DNA of 15,015 nt from Erythrobacter sp. GTDB lineage: Bacteria; Pseudomonadota; Alphaproteobacteria; Sphingomonadales; Sphingomonadaceae. A model generated the notes under the pieces. It did no database searches and was not told the origin of the DNA. It saw only the letters and a list, made by a program, of their open reading frames with translations. How positions within the stretch are numbered: the stretch's first letter is position 1; the number at the start of each line of letters is the position of its first letter. A program made the position numbers and the translations under genes. The stretch lies in contig NZOF01000157.1 in the NCBI GenBank assembly GCA_002695185.1, positions 4,187 through 19,201 on the forward strand. Reading direction: 5' to 3'. Positions 1-6,539 of the stretch are shown here, piece by piece.

Positions 1-138
1 CTCCGCATCGAGGCTATCGAGCGAAGCGTCGGCGCGGGCCGAGGCCATGATGGCGGTGGTGACGGGCAATGCCCGCAGCCGCAGGCCGGGCAGCAGGTCG
101 ATCCAGAGGGGATCGGTCGAGAGGTTCAGTCGGATCAT
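1..138 (-). CDS. Tail gene following the tail tube, 5' fragment (46 codons)
   Basis: The gene starts with ATG at 138, two bases after the tail tube stop codon, and runs off the left edge with no stop. The visible N-terminus begins MIRLNLSTDPLWIDLLPGLR and then becomes Ala/Asp-rich. In lambda-type and GTA-like tail operons the gene after the tail tube is usually a tail assembly chaperone, and tight spacing fits co-translation with the tube gene. The sequence itself shows no motif that proves this. A programmed frameshift, common in tail chaperones, would lie outside the window. I am sure it is a gene because of its position and open frame, but the function is inferred from order only. Confidence 0.6.
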   Translation of the reverse strand, partial: MIRLNLSTDPLWIDLLPGLRLRALPVTTAIMASARADASLDSLDAE

Positions 139-140
139 GT

Positions 141-1085
141 TCAGTATTCCTCGATATCGTTGACAAGGGTGACGGTGCACATGCGGGCCGGGCTGCTGCC
201 CCTGGCGGCCTGCCAGTCGAAACTGGCCTGAATGCCCTGCGGGCCGCTGATTTCAAGCCGGGGGCGGGGCAGATAGACGGCATGGGCGGTGACGGTCAGG
301 CTCTCGCCACTGGTGAGGGTGTATCCGAATTCCAATTCGCAGGGCCCACCGGCGGTGGCCTGGTTCATCAGCACCATGTCGGCGAAACGGACCTCGATCT
401 GGCCGGTCAGCGCGGCGATGGACGGGTCCGCGCCGTCGATCATGCCGTCGGCGCGGATGGTCTCGATCCGGTCGAGGTTGTTGGCATAGGTGATCTGGGC
501 TGAAATCACGTTGCCCAGCGCCGCGCCATTGCGTGTGATGGCACCGTTGAAATGCCCGAAGCGCAGCAGGTTCAGATCGGCCGGAGTACCGGCCTGCGAG
601 GTGGTGCTGACCGTCTCGCCCTGCGCCACCAGTTGCGCCGTCGCGGTCAGCAGGCCCGACCGCTGCATGGTCCAGCTGAGTTGGTTGACCATGACGCCCG
701 AATACATGGCAAAGCGCGGGATCTCCGGCATGCCGGTCTCGATCGCCATGGACGGCAGCGTCCAGTTCCCTGAGCGGAACTCATGCGTGTAGGGCCCCGG
801 CGCGGTTCCGGTGGTGGTCGGGCCTCCGAACGCGGCTTTCAGCCAGAAGCCGAAGGCATCGGCGTCAATCGGGATGGTCAAATCGCCATCCGCCGTGATC
901 GCATCCTTGACCGGGGCCAGCGGATCGCGGCCATAGCCCAGCAGTTCCGAACTCAGCAGCGGCTGCTCGGCGCTGAGCGTCGAGGACGCGAAGGGCAGGC
1001 GGGTGAAACCGCTGGCGGGGGCGGTGCCGTAGACAGTCTCGAACGCGACCGCGAGTTGCGACCGCGCGCCTCGGGCGCGTGCCAT
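141..1085 (-). CDS. Phage tail tube protein (lambda V-like position)
   Basis: This 314-residue protein has the character of a siphophage tail tube subunit: a short basic N-terminus (MARARGARSQ), then long beta-rich, Gly/Thr-rich segments with few charged clusters. Such proteins polymerise into the hollow tube through which DNA leaves the virion. It resembles the tail tube family often labelled Phage_tube_2 in alphaproteobacterial prophages; that assignment is by eye. Position agrees: it follows the tail terminator gene and precedes the next tail gene by two bases. The ATG at 1085 has an AAGGA Shine-Dalgarno about 7 nt upstream. It is somewhat longer than lambda gpV (about 246 residues), so extra surface loops or an Ig-like domain are possible. 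It is separated from the tail terminator gene by a plus-strand nuclease gene. Confidence 0.85.
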   Translation of the reverse strand: MARARGARSQLAVAFETVYGTAPASGFTRLPFASSTLSAEQPLLSSELLGYGRDPLAPVKDAITADGDLTIPIDADAFGFWLKAAFGGPTTTGTAPGPYTHEFRSGNWTLPSMAIETGMPEIPRFAMYSGVMVNQLSWTMQRSGLLTATAQLVAQGETVSTTSQAGTPADLNLLRFGHFNGAITRNGAALGNVISAQITYANNLDRIETIRADGMIDGADPSIAALTGQIEVRFADMVLMNQATAGGPCELEFGYTLTSGESLTVTAHAVYLPRPRLEISGPQGIQASFDWQAARGSSPARMCTVTLVNDIEEY

Positions 1086-1160
1086 GGGGGATTCCTTTCA
1101 ATGGGTTGGTTGCCGCGATGCGGCTTGCGTTGCCGGCCCGTCCGGGGGCATTCCCGGCGC

Positions 1161-1577
1161 ATGAAGTCATTCTCGTTTCTTCGCGCGGCTGTCCTCGCCG
1201 TCATCCTGTCCGGTTGTGCGCTGCCACCGCCGCAACAGACCGAACCCTCGCAGGGCTCGGCAGCGTTCTCCGGTACCGTCAGCAGGGTGATCGACGGCGA
1301 CACCTTCGCGCTTCAGGGCGAGAGCCGCCGCATCCGGGTCTGGGGCCTGGACGCGCCGGAATGGAACCAGCCGGGCGGGACTGACGCCACCGCGACAATG
1401 CGGCAGCTGGTTTCGGGCCAACGGCTGCAATGCCAGATTCGCGACGTGGATCGTTACGACCGCATCGTCGCCCAATGCTTTCTGCCCGATGGCCGCGACA
1501 TCGCCGCCGTCATGATCCGGGCCGGAGTTGCCACCGAATATTGTCGCTATTCACGGGGCTATTACCGCACCTGCTGA
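1161..1577 (+). CDS. Lipoprotein-type thermonuclease (SNase-like), moron gene
   Basis: This 138-residue protein belongs to the staphylococcal nuclease (thermonuclease) family, which cleaves DNA and RNA with calcium. The family landmarks are visible: the VIDGDTF strand (Asp45/Asp47), the RVWGLDAPEW segment with candidate catalytic Arg59, metal-site Asp64 and Glu67, and Arg101 in DRYDRIVAQ, the counterpart of SNase Arg87. The N-terminus is a short signal peptide with basic Lys2/Arg8, a hydrophobic stretch and an LSGC lipobox, so Cys19 is probably lipidated and the enzyme sits outside the cytoplasm. The signal peptide fixes the start at 1161, although the frame is open further upstream and no strong ribosome site is visible. 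It is on the strand opposite to the tail genes and lies between the tail terminator and tail tube genes, as expected for a moron. A role in destroying incoming DNA or scavenging nucleotides is inference. Confidence 0.9.
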   Translation: MKSFSFLRAAVLAVILSGCALPPPQQTEPSQGSAAFSGTVSRVIDGDTFALQGESRRIRVWGLDAPEWNQPGGTDATATMRQLVSGQRLQCQIRDVDRYDRIVAQCFLPDGRDIAAVMIRAGVATEYCRYSRGYYRTC

Positions 1578-1596
1578 AACGAGCGGCCCCGGCCCG

Positions 1597-2019
1597 TCAG
1601 GCCAGCGGCCCAGTCGTCGTATAATGTAGCACGACGGTGATCACCGCCGCCTTCAGTGCCGCCGCGCCCTCGATGGGCAGATCGACCGAGGCCGGGGCCT
1701 CCGGTTCGACCCAATCGCAAAGCCCGCCCAGTGTCCGGTCGGCTTCCAGCGCCGCACCGATGGCAGCGATCAGGCTGTCGAAGGCATCGGCGCGGCCGGT
1801 GCCGGCCTGGACCACGACCTCGAACTCGGCCCGATGCTGGTAGTGATAGCGCAGAGGCGAGAGCGTCACCTCCGGTTCGCCGGGCTGGCCGTCGTGCAGG
1901 ATGATCAGCCCCGCCGCCGGGATCCGCTCCGGCAGAACCTCGTCGCGCAGGACAGGGGCGGCCAGCGGCTGCAGCCGCGCGTGCAGCGCGGCGAGGATGG
2001 TTTCGCGTGTCGTGGGCAT
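1597..2019 (-). CDS. Tail terminator / minor tail protein U-like
   Basis: This 140-residue protein starts MPTTRETILAALHARLQPL, a helix typical of tail terminator proteins, followed by beta strands including the stretch HRAEFEVVVQAGTG and a C-terminal strand AAVITVVLHYTTTGPLA. Lambda gpU (131 residues) is close in length; it forms a hexameric ring that ends tail tube growth and joins tail to head. I chose ATG 2019 rather than the upstream in-frame start because the added residues are Cys/Trp/Arg-rich, unlike any U protein, and lie in the AT-rich cargo flank. AAGAG just upstream is a modest ribosome site. It is third-to-last in the visible late operon, after the cargo gene and before the tail tube. 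It converges on the thermonuclease gene with a 19-bp gap. Confidence 0.75.
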   Translation of the reverse strand: MPTTRETILAALHARLQPLAAPVLRDEVLPERIPAAGLIILHDGQPGEPEVTLSPLRYHYQHRAEFEVVVQAGTGRADAFDSLIAAIGAALEADRTLGGLCDWVEPEAPASVDLPIEGAAALKAAVITVVLHYTTTGPLA

Positions 2020-2105
2020 TTCTCTTGTCCGGAAACGGATCTGCCAGTGTACATTCCAACTTCTGCCGACGGAGCAACTTACCCGCCAGCTCAATCGACA
2101 AAAGC

Positions 2106-3485
2106 TTACGCTCCCAGTATTCTCTCGGGGTCAAGCCAATCACTGATTGGTTTTGCGACGAGTCGTGCGTTCCGGTATGCATAGGCTAGTGGGTAAATTG
2201 TATAGCCCTGATACCGCAGCTTCCCATCCACTCTGTTACTTTGGACTACCAATGCCGCATCAACCTTGGTGTCGTCCATCAGGGAGATGGGCAGCAGGAA
2301 GCTCATCAGGTTATGTTTAGGGTAATACTGTGGCACAACCGCACGATAGTTCCAGCTGACACGCTTGCGCGCCAACAGGATGGCGTCTTTCAATCTGTTC
2401 CTTAACCGCCGATACATTGCGTCGTCATTATTTAGACGTTCAGCGATGCTTGCCAAATAGGCATCCCGGTTGGAAACATAATCCTGCAGTGAAAAGCCGC
2501 CCGCATAGGTATCAAGAAAGTCATGCGGGTATCTGTTCCGCTTTATGCCGTCCAGAACGATGTGATCTAGGTCTTCGTCGAAGGGGGCCTCCGCGTCGAA
2601 GTATAGATCGTCGATGTTCTTGAAATAACTTGCTGCTTCCGGCAAGGGTTGGAGCGTTCGTGCGAGTAATTTCCCTTCTTCTCCTTGCCCGCTGACACAA
2701 AATGAACGCCACTTCCAAGGAGGGGATGGGCGGTCATTCTTCTCGAAGAACGCGTGGATCGGCTCATAGAATCGGTCGACCAATCCAGTGTTAAATGTGG
2801 CGAACTGATCACCGGTGATCACCTTCCCTTCGTGTCTCAGCCGCGTGAAGGTGAACTTAATGTAGTTTCTAAGAATACCAAATTCGTCAAAGTCTTCTGT
2901 CGGGCTCTCCCGATACCGCCAGTCCTCAGTTAGTGCCAGCGAAGCCAGTTCGCTGATGGCTTTGCTTGTCGAATCTCGGCTGAACAAAGGTATGAACGCC
3001 CAATCGAACAGTTCCTTGGTGTCGTAGTCCACGACGGGGACGGGCGCGGCCTCCGCGCCGACCTTTAGGGAAGCGTTCACCGCGCATGGCCGCTGCTGGC
3101 GATCCATGCCTATATTGAACCAGTAAACCGCCCCCTTTTGGGGGACGGTTCCATCGACAACTTCGCTCCGATGAATGAGTATGTCCTTTCCCCCGTTGGG
3201 GTTAAGGAGGAACCCATAGTTCTTATCCGCGAGGAAAAACTTCACCTCGGCAGACGACCGGGATTCAACGGGTTCACTTGAACCAGTCGAACTTTCTGTC
3301 CTCTCGGCGGGCTTGGGCTTCGGTTCGGGGCTGATATTTGCGCTCGTTTGATGAGGCGCTACCTTTTCCGTAACCCTTGCCGTAGGATCCTTTTGATCCG
3401 GATTTTTCGTACTTGCTTCCGCTGCTTTTTCCGGAGTTTCCGCTGCTTTTCCCAAAGATGCCCATTTGGTCCACTTCTCCAACAT
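2106..3485 (-). CDS. Cold-shock domain + DUF3825-like cargo protein
   Basis: This 459-residue protein has no morphogenesis character. Residues 1-78 are a low-complexity Lys/Glu/Pro/Ser linker. Residues about 79-140 form a cold-shock-like OB fold: VKFF, then KNYGFL (RNP1-like, 88-93), GGKDILIHRS (RNP2-like, 98-107) and G118/YWF, so RNA or ssDNA binding is expected. Residues about 157-450 resemble DUF3825: FIPLF, LASLALTEDWRY, LRNYIKFTFTRL, FNTGL, a PIHAFFEKN block and a C-terminal end in ARLVAKPISDWL. DUF3825 has no established biochemistry that I know of. The gene sits between the Z-like and U-like genes, is visibly AT-richer than its neighbours, has a GAGGGAAG ribosome site 5 nt before ATG 3485 and its own promoter-like sequence. 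These are signs of a recently acquired moron. An RNA-sensing defence or lysogen-fitness role is plausible but is inference. Confidence 0.85.
   Translation of the reverse strand: MLEKWTKWASLGKAAETPEKAAEASTKNPDQKDPTARVTEKVAPHQTSANISPEPKPKPAERTESSTGSSEPVESRSSAEVKFFLADKNYGFLLNPNGGKDILIHRSEVVDGTVPQKGAVYWFNIGMDRQQRPCAVNASLKVGAEAAPVPVVDYDTKELFDWAFIPLFSRDSTSKAISELASLALTEDWRYRESPTEDFDEFGILRNYIKFTFTRLRHEGKVITGDQFATFNTGLVDRFYEPIHAFFEKNDRPSPPWKWRSFCVSGQGEEGKLLARTLQPLPEAASYFKNIDDLYFDAEAPFDEDLDHIVLDGIKRNRYPHDFLDTYAGGFSLQDYVSNRDAYLASIAERLNNDDAMYRRLRNRLKDAILLARKRVSWNYRAVVPQYYPKHNLMSFLLPISLMDDTKVDAALVVQSNRVDGKLRYQGYTIYPLAYAYRNARLVAKPISDWLDPERILGA
3274..3465 (-). other. Nested alternative-frame ORF in the cargo gene's linker (63 aa)
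   Basis: Inside the low-complexity N-terminal region of the cold-shock/DUF3825 gene, another minus-strand frame is open from ATG 3465 to TGA 3274. It encodes a Gly/Ser/Lys-rich peptide starting MGIFGKSSGNSGKSSGSKYE and ending in a charged tail, DRKFDWFK. Its third codon positions look richer in C and G than those of the main frame over the same bases, judged by eye. A GGAG lies 11 nt before the ATG, which is far for efficient initiation. It may be a chance shadow, a small overlapping gene, or a relic of a frame change in the linker. I report it without claiming that it is expressed. Confidence 0.2.
3412..3453 (-). repeat. Two-copy 21-bp tandem repeat in the cargo linker
   Basis: Two adjacent 21-bp units (3453-3433 and 3432-3412) match at 16 of 21 bases and share the core AAAAGCAGCGGAA. 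In the main frame they give a seven-residue repeat around KAAE; in the alternative frame they give GKSSG repeats. This explains part of the low-complexity N-terminal linker and shows it grew by duplication. Confidence 0.7.
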
Positions 3486-3524
3486 TTAACTTCCCTCGTG
3501 CATCCCGACCCAAGCAGAGCTGCC

Positions 3525-3553
3525 TGCATACGGACACAGTTTCTCTCTGTCAA
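3525..3553 (-). promoter_or_regulatory. Putative sigma70 promoter of the CSD-DUF3825 gene
   Basis: Reading the minus strand there is an exact TTGACA -35 (3553-3548), a 17-nt spacer and a weak -10, TATGCA (3530-3525; three of six consensus bases). Initiation about seven bases further on would leave a leader of roughly 33 nt before ATG 3485. The exact -35, ideal spacing and location in a 221-bp gap within an otherwise tightly packed operon support a dedicated promoter. The rest of the gap (3486-3706) shows no convincing gene. Confidence 0.5.
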
Positions 3554-3706
3554 AAGGCCGTTGCACTCTGTCGTCAGCGGCTAGGAGAAGAGGGTAGTAA
3601 GTGCTTTGGAAGTACGGAAGCAGTTAGGGAAGGGTTAGCGGTTCTGGCCTGCCCTGTCCAGTGCCTTGAGTGAGCGAAAGTTGCGACCTGCGCGTCGGCC
3701 CACAGA

Positions 3707-4324
3707 TCATGTATGCCACCCCGCCACGATCCGCCCCGGCATGCCGTCCACCACCCGTTCCGCATCCCGCGCAAGATCCAGCCGCTTTTTCAGCCTGACC
3801 TGTGGCACCAGCAGGAAGATCGGCACGGTGGTCAGCCCGCGGCCGATCTTCGAACGCGAGGCGGTGGCGCGGCCCTTGCTGTTCAACCGCCCCTCGGCGA
3901 CCAGCAGGCTGGGACCGCGGCGGCGATAGACGAAGCGCAGGCGGAGGCCGGTGCGGCGTTCCCATTCCAGCGGCGTGATCCGGCCGCCGCGCAGGGATTT
4001 GCCGGCGGCGGGGGTGGGGATCGCCAGCCAGAAGCCGTCGCGCGAGCGGATCAGCGGGCCGGTGTCATGGGCGCCGATGATCACCGGCGCCTTCGACCAA
4101 ACCAGCGCGGCGGCGTTCAGGCTGTTGCTGCCCTTGGGATAATCCTCGGAGCGGATGGTCCGGGCGAGCCGCGCCCCTAGGCCGGCACCGGTGATCTGGC
4201 CGCGCCATGCGGATTTCAGGCTGTTGCCTGCCTCGCGCATGGCGGTGCTGACGGCCTTTTCGCCGGCGCGAACCTCGGCCCGCATCAGGGCGGCGATGTC
4301 GGTGATCTCGAGTTTCAGCTTCAT
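3707..4324 (-). CDS. Tail completion protein, lambda Z-like position (DUF6441-like)
   Basis: This 205-residue protein starts MKLKLEITDIAALMRAEVRA, a charged helix followed by AMREAGNSLKSAWRGQI and GLGARLARTIRS. This pattern resembles the uncharacterised phage family often labelled DUF6441 in Rhodobacteraceae prophages, and more loosely HK97-gp10/lambda-Z proteins, which complete the tail's head-proximal end. The C-terminal half is basic (FVYRRRGPS, then a Lys/Arg-rich stretch to 190). Lambda gpZ has 192 residues, so length fits. ATG 4324 overlaps the stop of the FII-like gene by four bases, implying translational coupling. It is the last gene before the AT-rich cargo insertion; in an uninterrupted operon it would be followed directly by the tail terminator. 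Confidence 0.7.
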   Translation of the reverse strand: MKLKLEITDIAALMRAEVRAGEKAVSTAMREAGNSLKSAWRGQITGAGLGARLARTIRSEDYPKGSNSLNAAALVWSKAPVIIGAHDTGPLIRSRDGFWLAIPTPAAGKSLRGGRITPLEWERRTGLRLRFVYRRRGPSLLVAEGRLNSKGRATASRSKIGRGLTTVPIFLLVPQVRLKKRLDLARDAERVVDGMPGRIVAGWHT

Positions 4325-4635
4325 GCCGGCCTCAGATCCAGCGTCCAGATCAGCCGCTCGCGGTCGCGCAGGGGTTCGCCCTGAATGACATGGCTTTCGC
4401 TGCCGGTCACGATCAGATCGCCGGGGTGCGGGGCCGGCAGATCGGCCACGCGCACGTCCACCATCATGCTGTCACTGACGAAGCGCCCGACGCCGAACTC
4501 GGTGACCCGGTCGGGTGCGCGGGCGATGATGCGGATCGGGCGTTCCTCGGATGTGGTGGCCGAGATCCACAGCGCCGGCACAGCGATGGCGGCATGGCTG
4601 AAGATGCGGTCCATGGCGGCGGCAAAGACGGACAT
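4321..4635 (-). CDS. Head-tail joining protein, lambda FII-like
   Basis: This 104-residue protein begins MSVFAAAMDRIFSHAAIAVP and contains a beta-rich core with VDVRVADLPAPHPGDLIVTG, then a closing LIWTLDLRPA strand. These features match FII-type head-tail attachment proteins (lambda gpFII, 117 residues), which bind the filled head after gpW and create the site for the tail. Its place between the major capsid protein and the Z-like protein is the lambda FII position. It starts 18 nt after the capsid stop codon and ends overlapping the next gene by four bases. No FI-like gene separates it from the capsid gene. Some databases label similar proteins 'ATP-binding sugar transporter-like', which is probably a historic misnomer. 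Confidence 0.65.
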   Translation of the reverse strand: MSVFAAAMDRIFSHAAIAVPALWISATTSEERPIRIIARAPDRVTEFGVGRFVSDSMMVDVRVADLPAPHPGDLIVTGSESHVIQGEPLRDRERLIWTLDLRPA

Positions 4636-4653
4636 GACGATTACCGCCGGGCG

Positions 4654-5676
4654 TCAGTTTGACGTGTGCAGCCGGATCGCCAGCCGGGGCCGCTTGTTGA
4701 CCGGTAGGATCGAGGCCTCGGTCATCAGGTCGATCCAGCGGCCCTTGTCGTCGAGATGCTGGCGGGCATAGAGCGGCAGGCCGATGGTGTTGGCGGTTTC
4801 CAGCAAGTTCGCCGGACCGCCATAGGTGGTGAAGGTGTCCATGGTGCCGAGCGGGAAGGCGATGCCTTCGCCGGTGGGGACCAGCCGTTCGGTGGCTTTC
4901 GTCGACAGCGTGACGGCGCCGGAATATTCCTCGAACAGGATGCCACTGAAGGGGAAGTTGCGCCGCATGTCCTCGCGCAGCGGCTGGGCACCGGTCGCTG
5001 CGTAGAACTTGTACGCCTCTTCCACCTTGGCATGGCCGATCAGCTTGTCGAAGAATTCCCGGCTGACCAGCGCGTGGACCGAGGACATCGCCTCGCCCAG
5101 CAGATTGTCCTCGATAGCGCGCAGCACCTCGCGGACCTTGGCCTGGACGTTGGTGCCGGCGGTCCCCAAGACGAAGTCGACCGAGATCTGCGCGAGGCCG
5201 AATTCGGTGAAGTAGTTGTAGAGCGTGGTGCCAGCGCCGTCCTTCACGATGCCGCGCAGCGCGTTCATCTCCATGTATTCGCGGGTCTGGGCATGCTTGC
5301 GGCGCATCAGCAGCAGCTTGCGGTTCATCACCTCGACCAGCGGATCGGCGGCATCGAAGGCTCCAAGTGCAGGCTGCCCCTGGATGTCGGCGGGCAGGAT
5401 GACGTCATCATGCGGGATCCACGGCAGGGCGAAGGACCGCATCGACCGGCCCTCGCGGGTGCCGACGGTGGCGGGGCCGCCGAGGGGGACCGAAGGCAGC
5501 AGGCTGAGCACACCCTCGGATTGTTCGATGATCACCGCGCGCTGGCTGACGCCTTCGAAGCGGAACAGGCCCAGCTGGCCGAGGCGGGTGTGGAGATCGG
5601 GCAGGATGTTGATGGCCTGCGTCATCTCGGCCAGCGAATAGCCGCCGGCATCAAAAGGATTGCGGACAAGGGTCAT
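4654..5676 (-). CDS. Major capsid protein, lambda gpE family
   Basis: This 340-residue protein is almost identical in length to lambda gpE (341 residues) and follows its pattern: an N-terminal NPFDAGGYSLAEMTQAINIL segment, a long helical spine around residues 115-145 (rich in Arg/Lys/Met), and the C-terminal TYGGPANLLETANTIGLPLYA and ILPVNKRPRLAIRLH blocks. It would build the icosahedral HK97-fold shell. ATG 5676 has GGAG six bases upstream. The gene directly follows the decoration protein gene (49-nt gap) and precedes the FII-like joiner. I see no delta-domain protease site; lambda-type capsids use a separate scaffold, in line with the internal scaffold start in the protease gene. Confidence 0.9.
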   Translation of the reverse strand: MTLVRNPFDAGGYSLAEMTQAINILPDLHTRLGQLGLFRFEGVSQRAVIIEQSEGVLSLLPSVPLGGPATVGTREGRSMRSFALPWIPHDDVILPADIQGQPALGAFDAADPLVEVMNRKLLLMRRKHAQTREYMEMNALRGIVKDGAGTTLYNYFTEFGLAQISVDFVLGTAGTNVQAKVREVLRAIEDNLLGEAMSSVHALVSREFFDKLIGHAKVEEAYKFYAATGAQPLREDMRRNFPFSGILFEEYSGAVTLSTKATERLVPTGEGIAFPLGTMDTFTTYGGPANLLETANTIGLPLYARQHLDDKGRWIDLMTEASILPVNKRPRLAIRLHTSN

Positions 5677-5725
5677 GGGAGGCTCCGAAGGAAGAGGGAA
5701 TGTTGACGAGCCGCGACGTCACGCG

Positions 5726-6106
5726 TCAGGCGCCGTCGCGGGCGGTGATGCCGGCTTCGGCCAGCTGGCCGAGCTTGGTGGTGATCTTGGTGCCGTCATC
5801 GACGCTGGCATCGAAGACGAGTCCCGCGCGCGAAACGATGGTGGGACCACGGGCCAGCACGATGCCGGTGGCGTCGGCCGCAGTGGCATCGACGGATTGC
5901 AGCAACACGGCGACGGCGGTCTGCGCACCATCCGAGCCAGTCGCGGCCGAGAGGGTGTACTTGCCGCTGGCGGTGATCTTCCCCAGCACGGCGCCGAGCG
6001 GATAGGCCGTGCCCGCGAGCAGCGTCACCACCTCGCGGCTGTAGTTCGGGTTCAGCTCGTATTTGAGGATATCGCCCATCGAGGGCGGTTGCGTCAGGAC
6101 GGGCAT
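5726..6106 (-). CDS. Head decoration protein, lambda gpD-like
   Basis: This 126-residue protein (lambda gpD has 110) shows the decoration-protein pattern: LKYELNPNYSREVVTLLAGT near residue 15, then PLGAVLGKIT, AVAVLLQSVDATAADATGIVLA and a final LGQLAEAGITARDGA. Trimers of such proteins clamp the expanded capsid so that it withstands packaged DNA. The start ATG 6106 has GGAG eight bases upstream. It lies between protease/scaffold and major capsid genes, exactly as in lambda. Expression at the level of the capsid protein is expected from the known stoichiometry of the family. Confidence 0.88.
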   Translation of the reverse strand: MPVLTQPPSMGDILKYELNPNYSREVVTLLAGTAYPLGAVLGKITASGKYTLSAATGSDGAQTAVAVLLQSVDATAADATGIVLARGPTIVSRAGLVFDASVDDGTKITTKLGQLAEAGITARDGA

Positions 6107-6146
6107 GGTTCAGGCTCCGGATAATGGTGAGGGGGATGCGCCGGGA

Positions 6147-6539
6147 TCAGCGCGCGGCGGCGGATTTGCGGGCGGCGGCGACGATCGGGCTTTCCTTCGG
6201 GGTTGCGGCCGGGGCGGTGGCGATGATGCCGGCCGCGTCGCTGCGGGCGGCCAGATCGGCCAGCACCTTTGCCCGCAAGGCCTCGGGTTTCAGGCCACGC
6301 GCCACCGCATCGGCGGCGTCGATCTGCACCCCCAGCCGCGCCGCCTGCGCGCAGACCTGCGCCACCTCGGCCGCTTCGGCGCGGATGGCTTCGACCGAAG
6401 GGGCCGCTTCGGCTTGCGACGGCGTGACTGCCTCTGCCGGAGTCGGCGCCGCGACCGTCGGGGTCGTGGGCGGTTCCGGCGCGGCGGCGGTGGGGACTGC
6501 CGGAGCGGTTGGCAGATCGTCATCGGTGTTGGTGGTCAT
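6147..6539 (-). CDS. Internal in-frame start: Nu3-like scaffolding protein
   Basis: Within the protease gene an in-frame ATG at 6539 (Met319) would yield a 130-residue protein identical to the protease C-terminus, ending at the same stop. It begins MTTNTDDDLPTAPAV, continues with a long Pro/Thr/Ala linker, then an acidic-to-basic helical region (EAIRAEAAEVAQVCAQAARL) and a basic tail (AARKSAAAR). In lambda, gene Nu3 is nested this way in gene C and supplies the capsid scaffold, an Ala/Glu-rich, largely disordered protein. A strong purine-rich ribosome site seven bases upstream supports independent translation. Family precedent and the ribosome site are the evidence; no expression data are available here. 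Confidence 0.7.
   Translation of the reverse strand: MTTNTDDDLPTAPAVPTAAAPEPPTTPTVAAPTPAEAVTPSQAEAAPSVEAIRAEAAEVAQVCAQAARLGVQIDAADAVARGLKPEALRAKVLADLAARSDAAGIIATAPAATPKESPIVAAARKSAAAR

Noticed and set aside
1112..1124. Short inverted repeat GCCGC-GAT-GCGGC between the thermonuclease and tail tube genes
   Set aside because: A 5-bp stem with a 3-nt loop is common by chance in such GC-rich sequence and lacks a T-run or another operator hallmark.
783..1160. In-frame extension upstream of the thermonuclease start
   Set aside because: It overlaps the tail tube gene antisense and would bury the clear lipoprotein signal peptide that starts at 1161.
1578..1596. Possible bidirectional terminator between the converging thermonuclease and tail terminator genes
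   Set aside because: Only 4-bp GGCC self-complementary matches are present and there is no T-run on either strand.
1562..2182. Long minus-strand reading frame across the tail terminator gene and the 3' end of the cargo gene
   Set aside because: It is read in a different frame from both genes, is extremely Arg/Ala/Pro-rich over the GC-rich part and has no ribosome site; it is a shadow.
3551..3581. Possible hairpin (GCCGTTG / CAGCGGC, one mismatch) followed by CTTTT on the minus strand, just before the cargo promoter
   Set aside because: The stem has only six pairs with a mismatch, an 11-nt loop and a four-T run, and a real terminator here would cut tail genes off from the late transcript.
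4756..5706. 316-codon plus-strand frame opposite the major capsid gene
   Set aside because: It is the antisense image of a recognised capsid protein and has low-complexity GC-driven composition with no family features.
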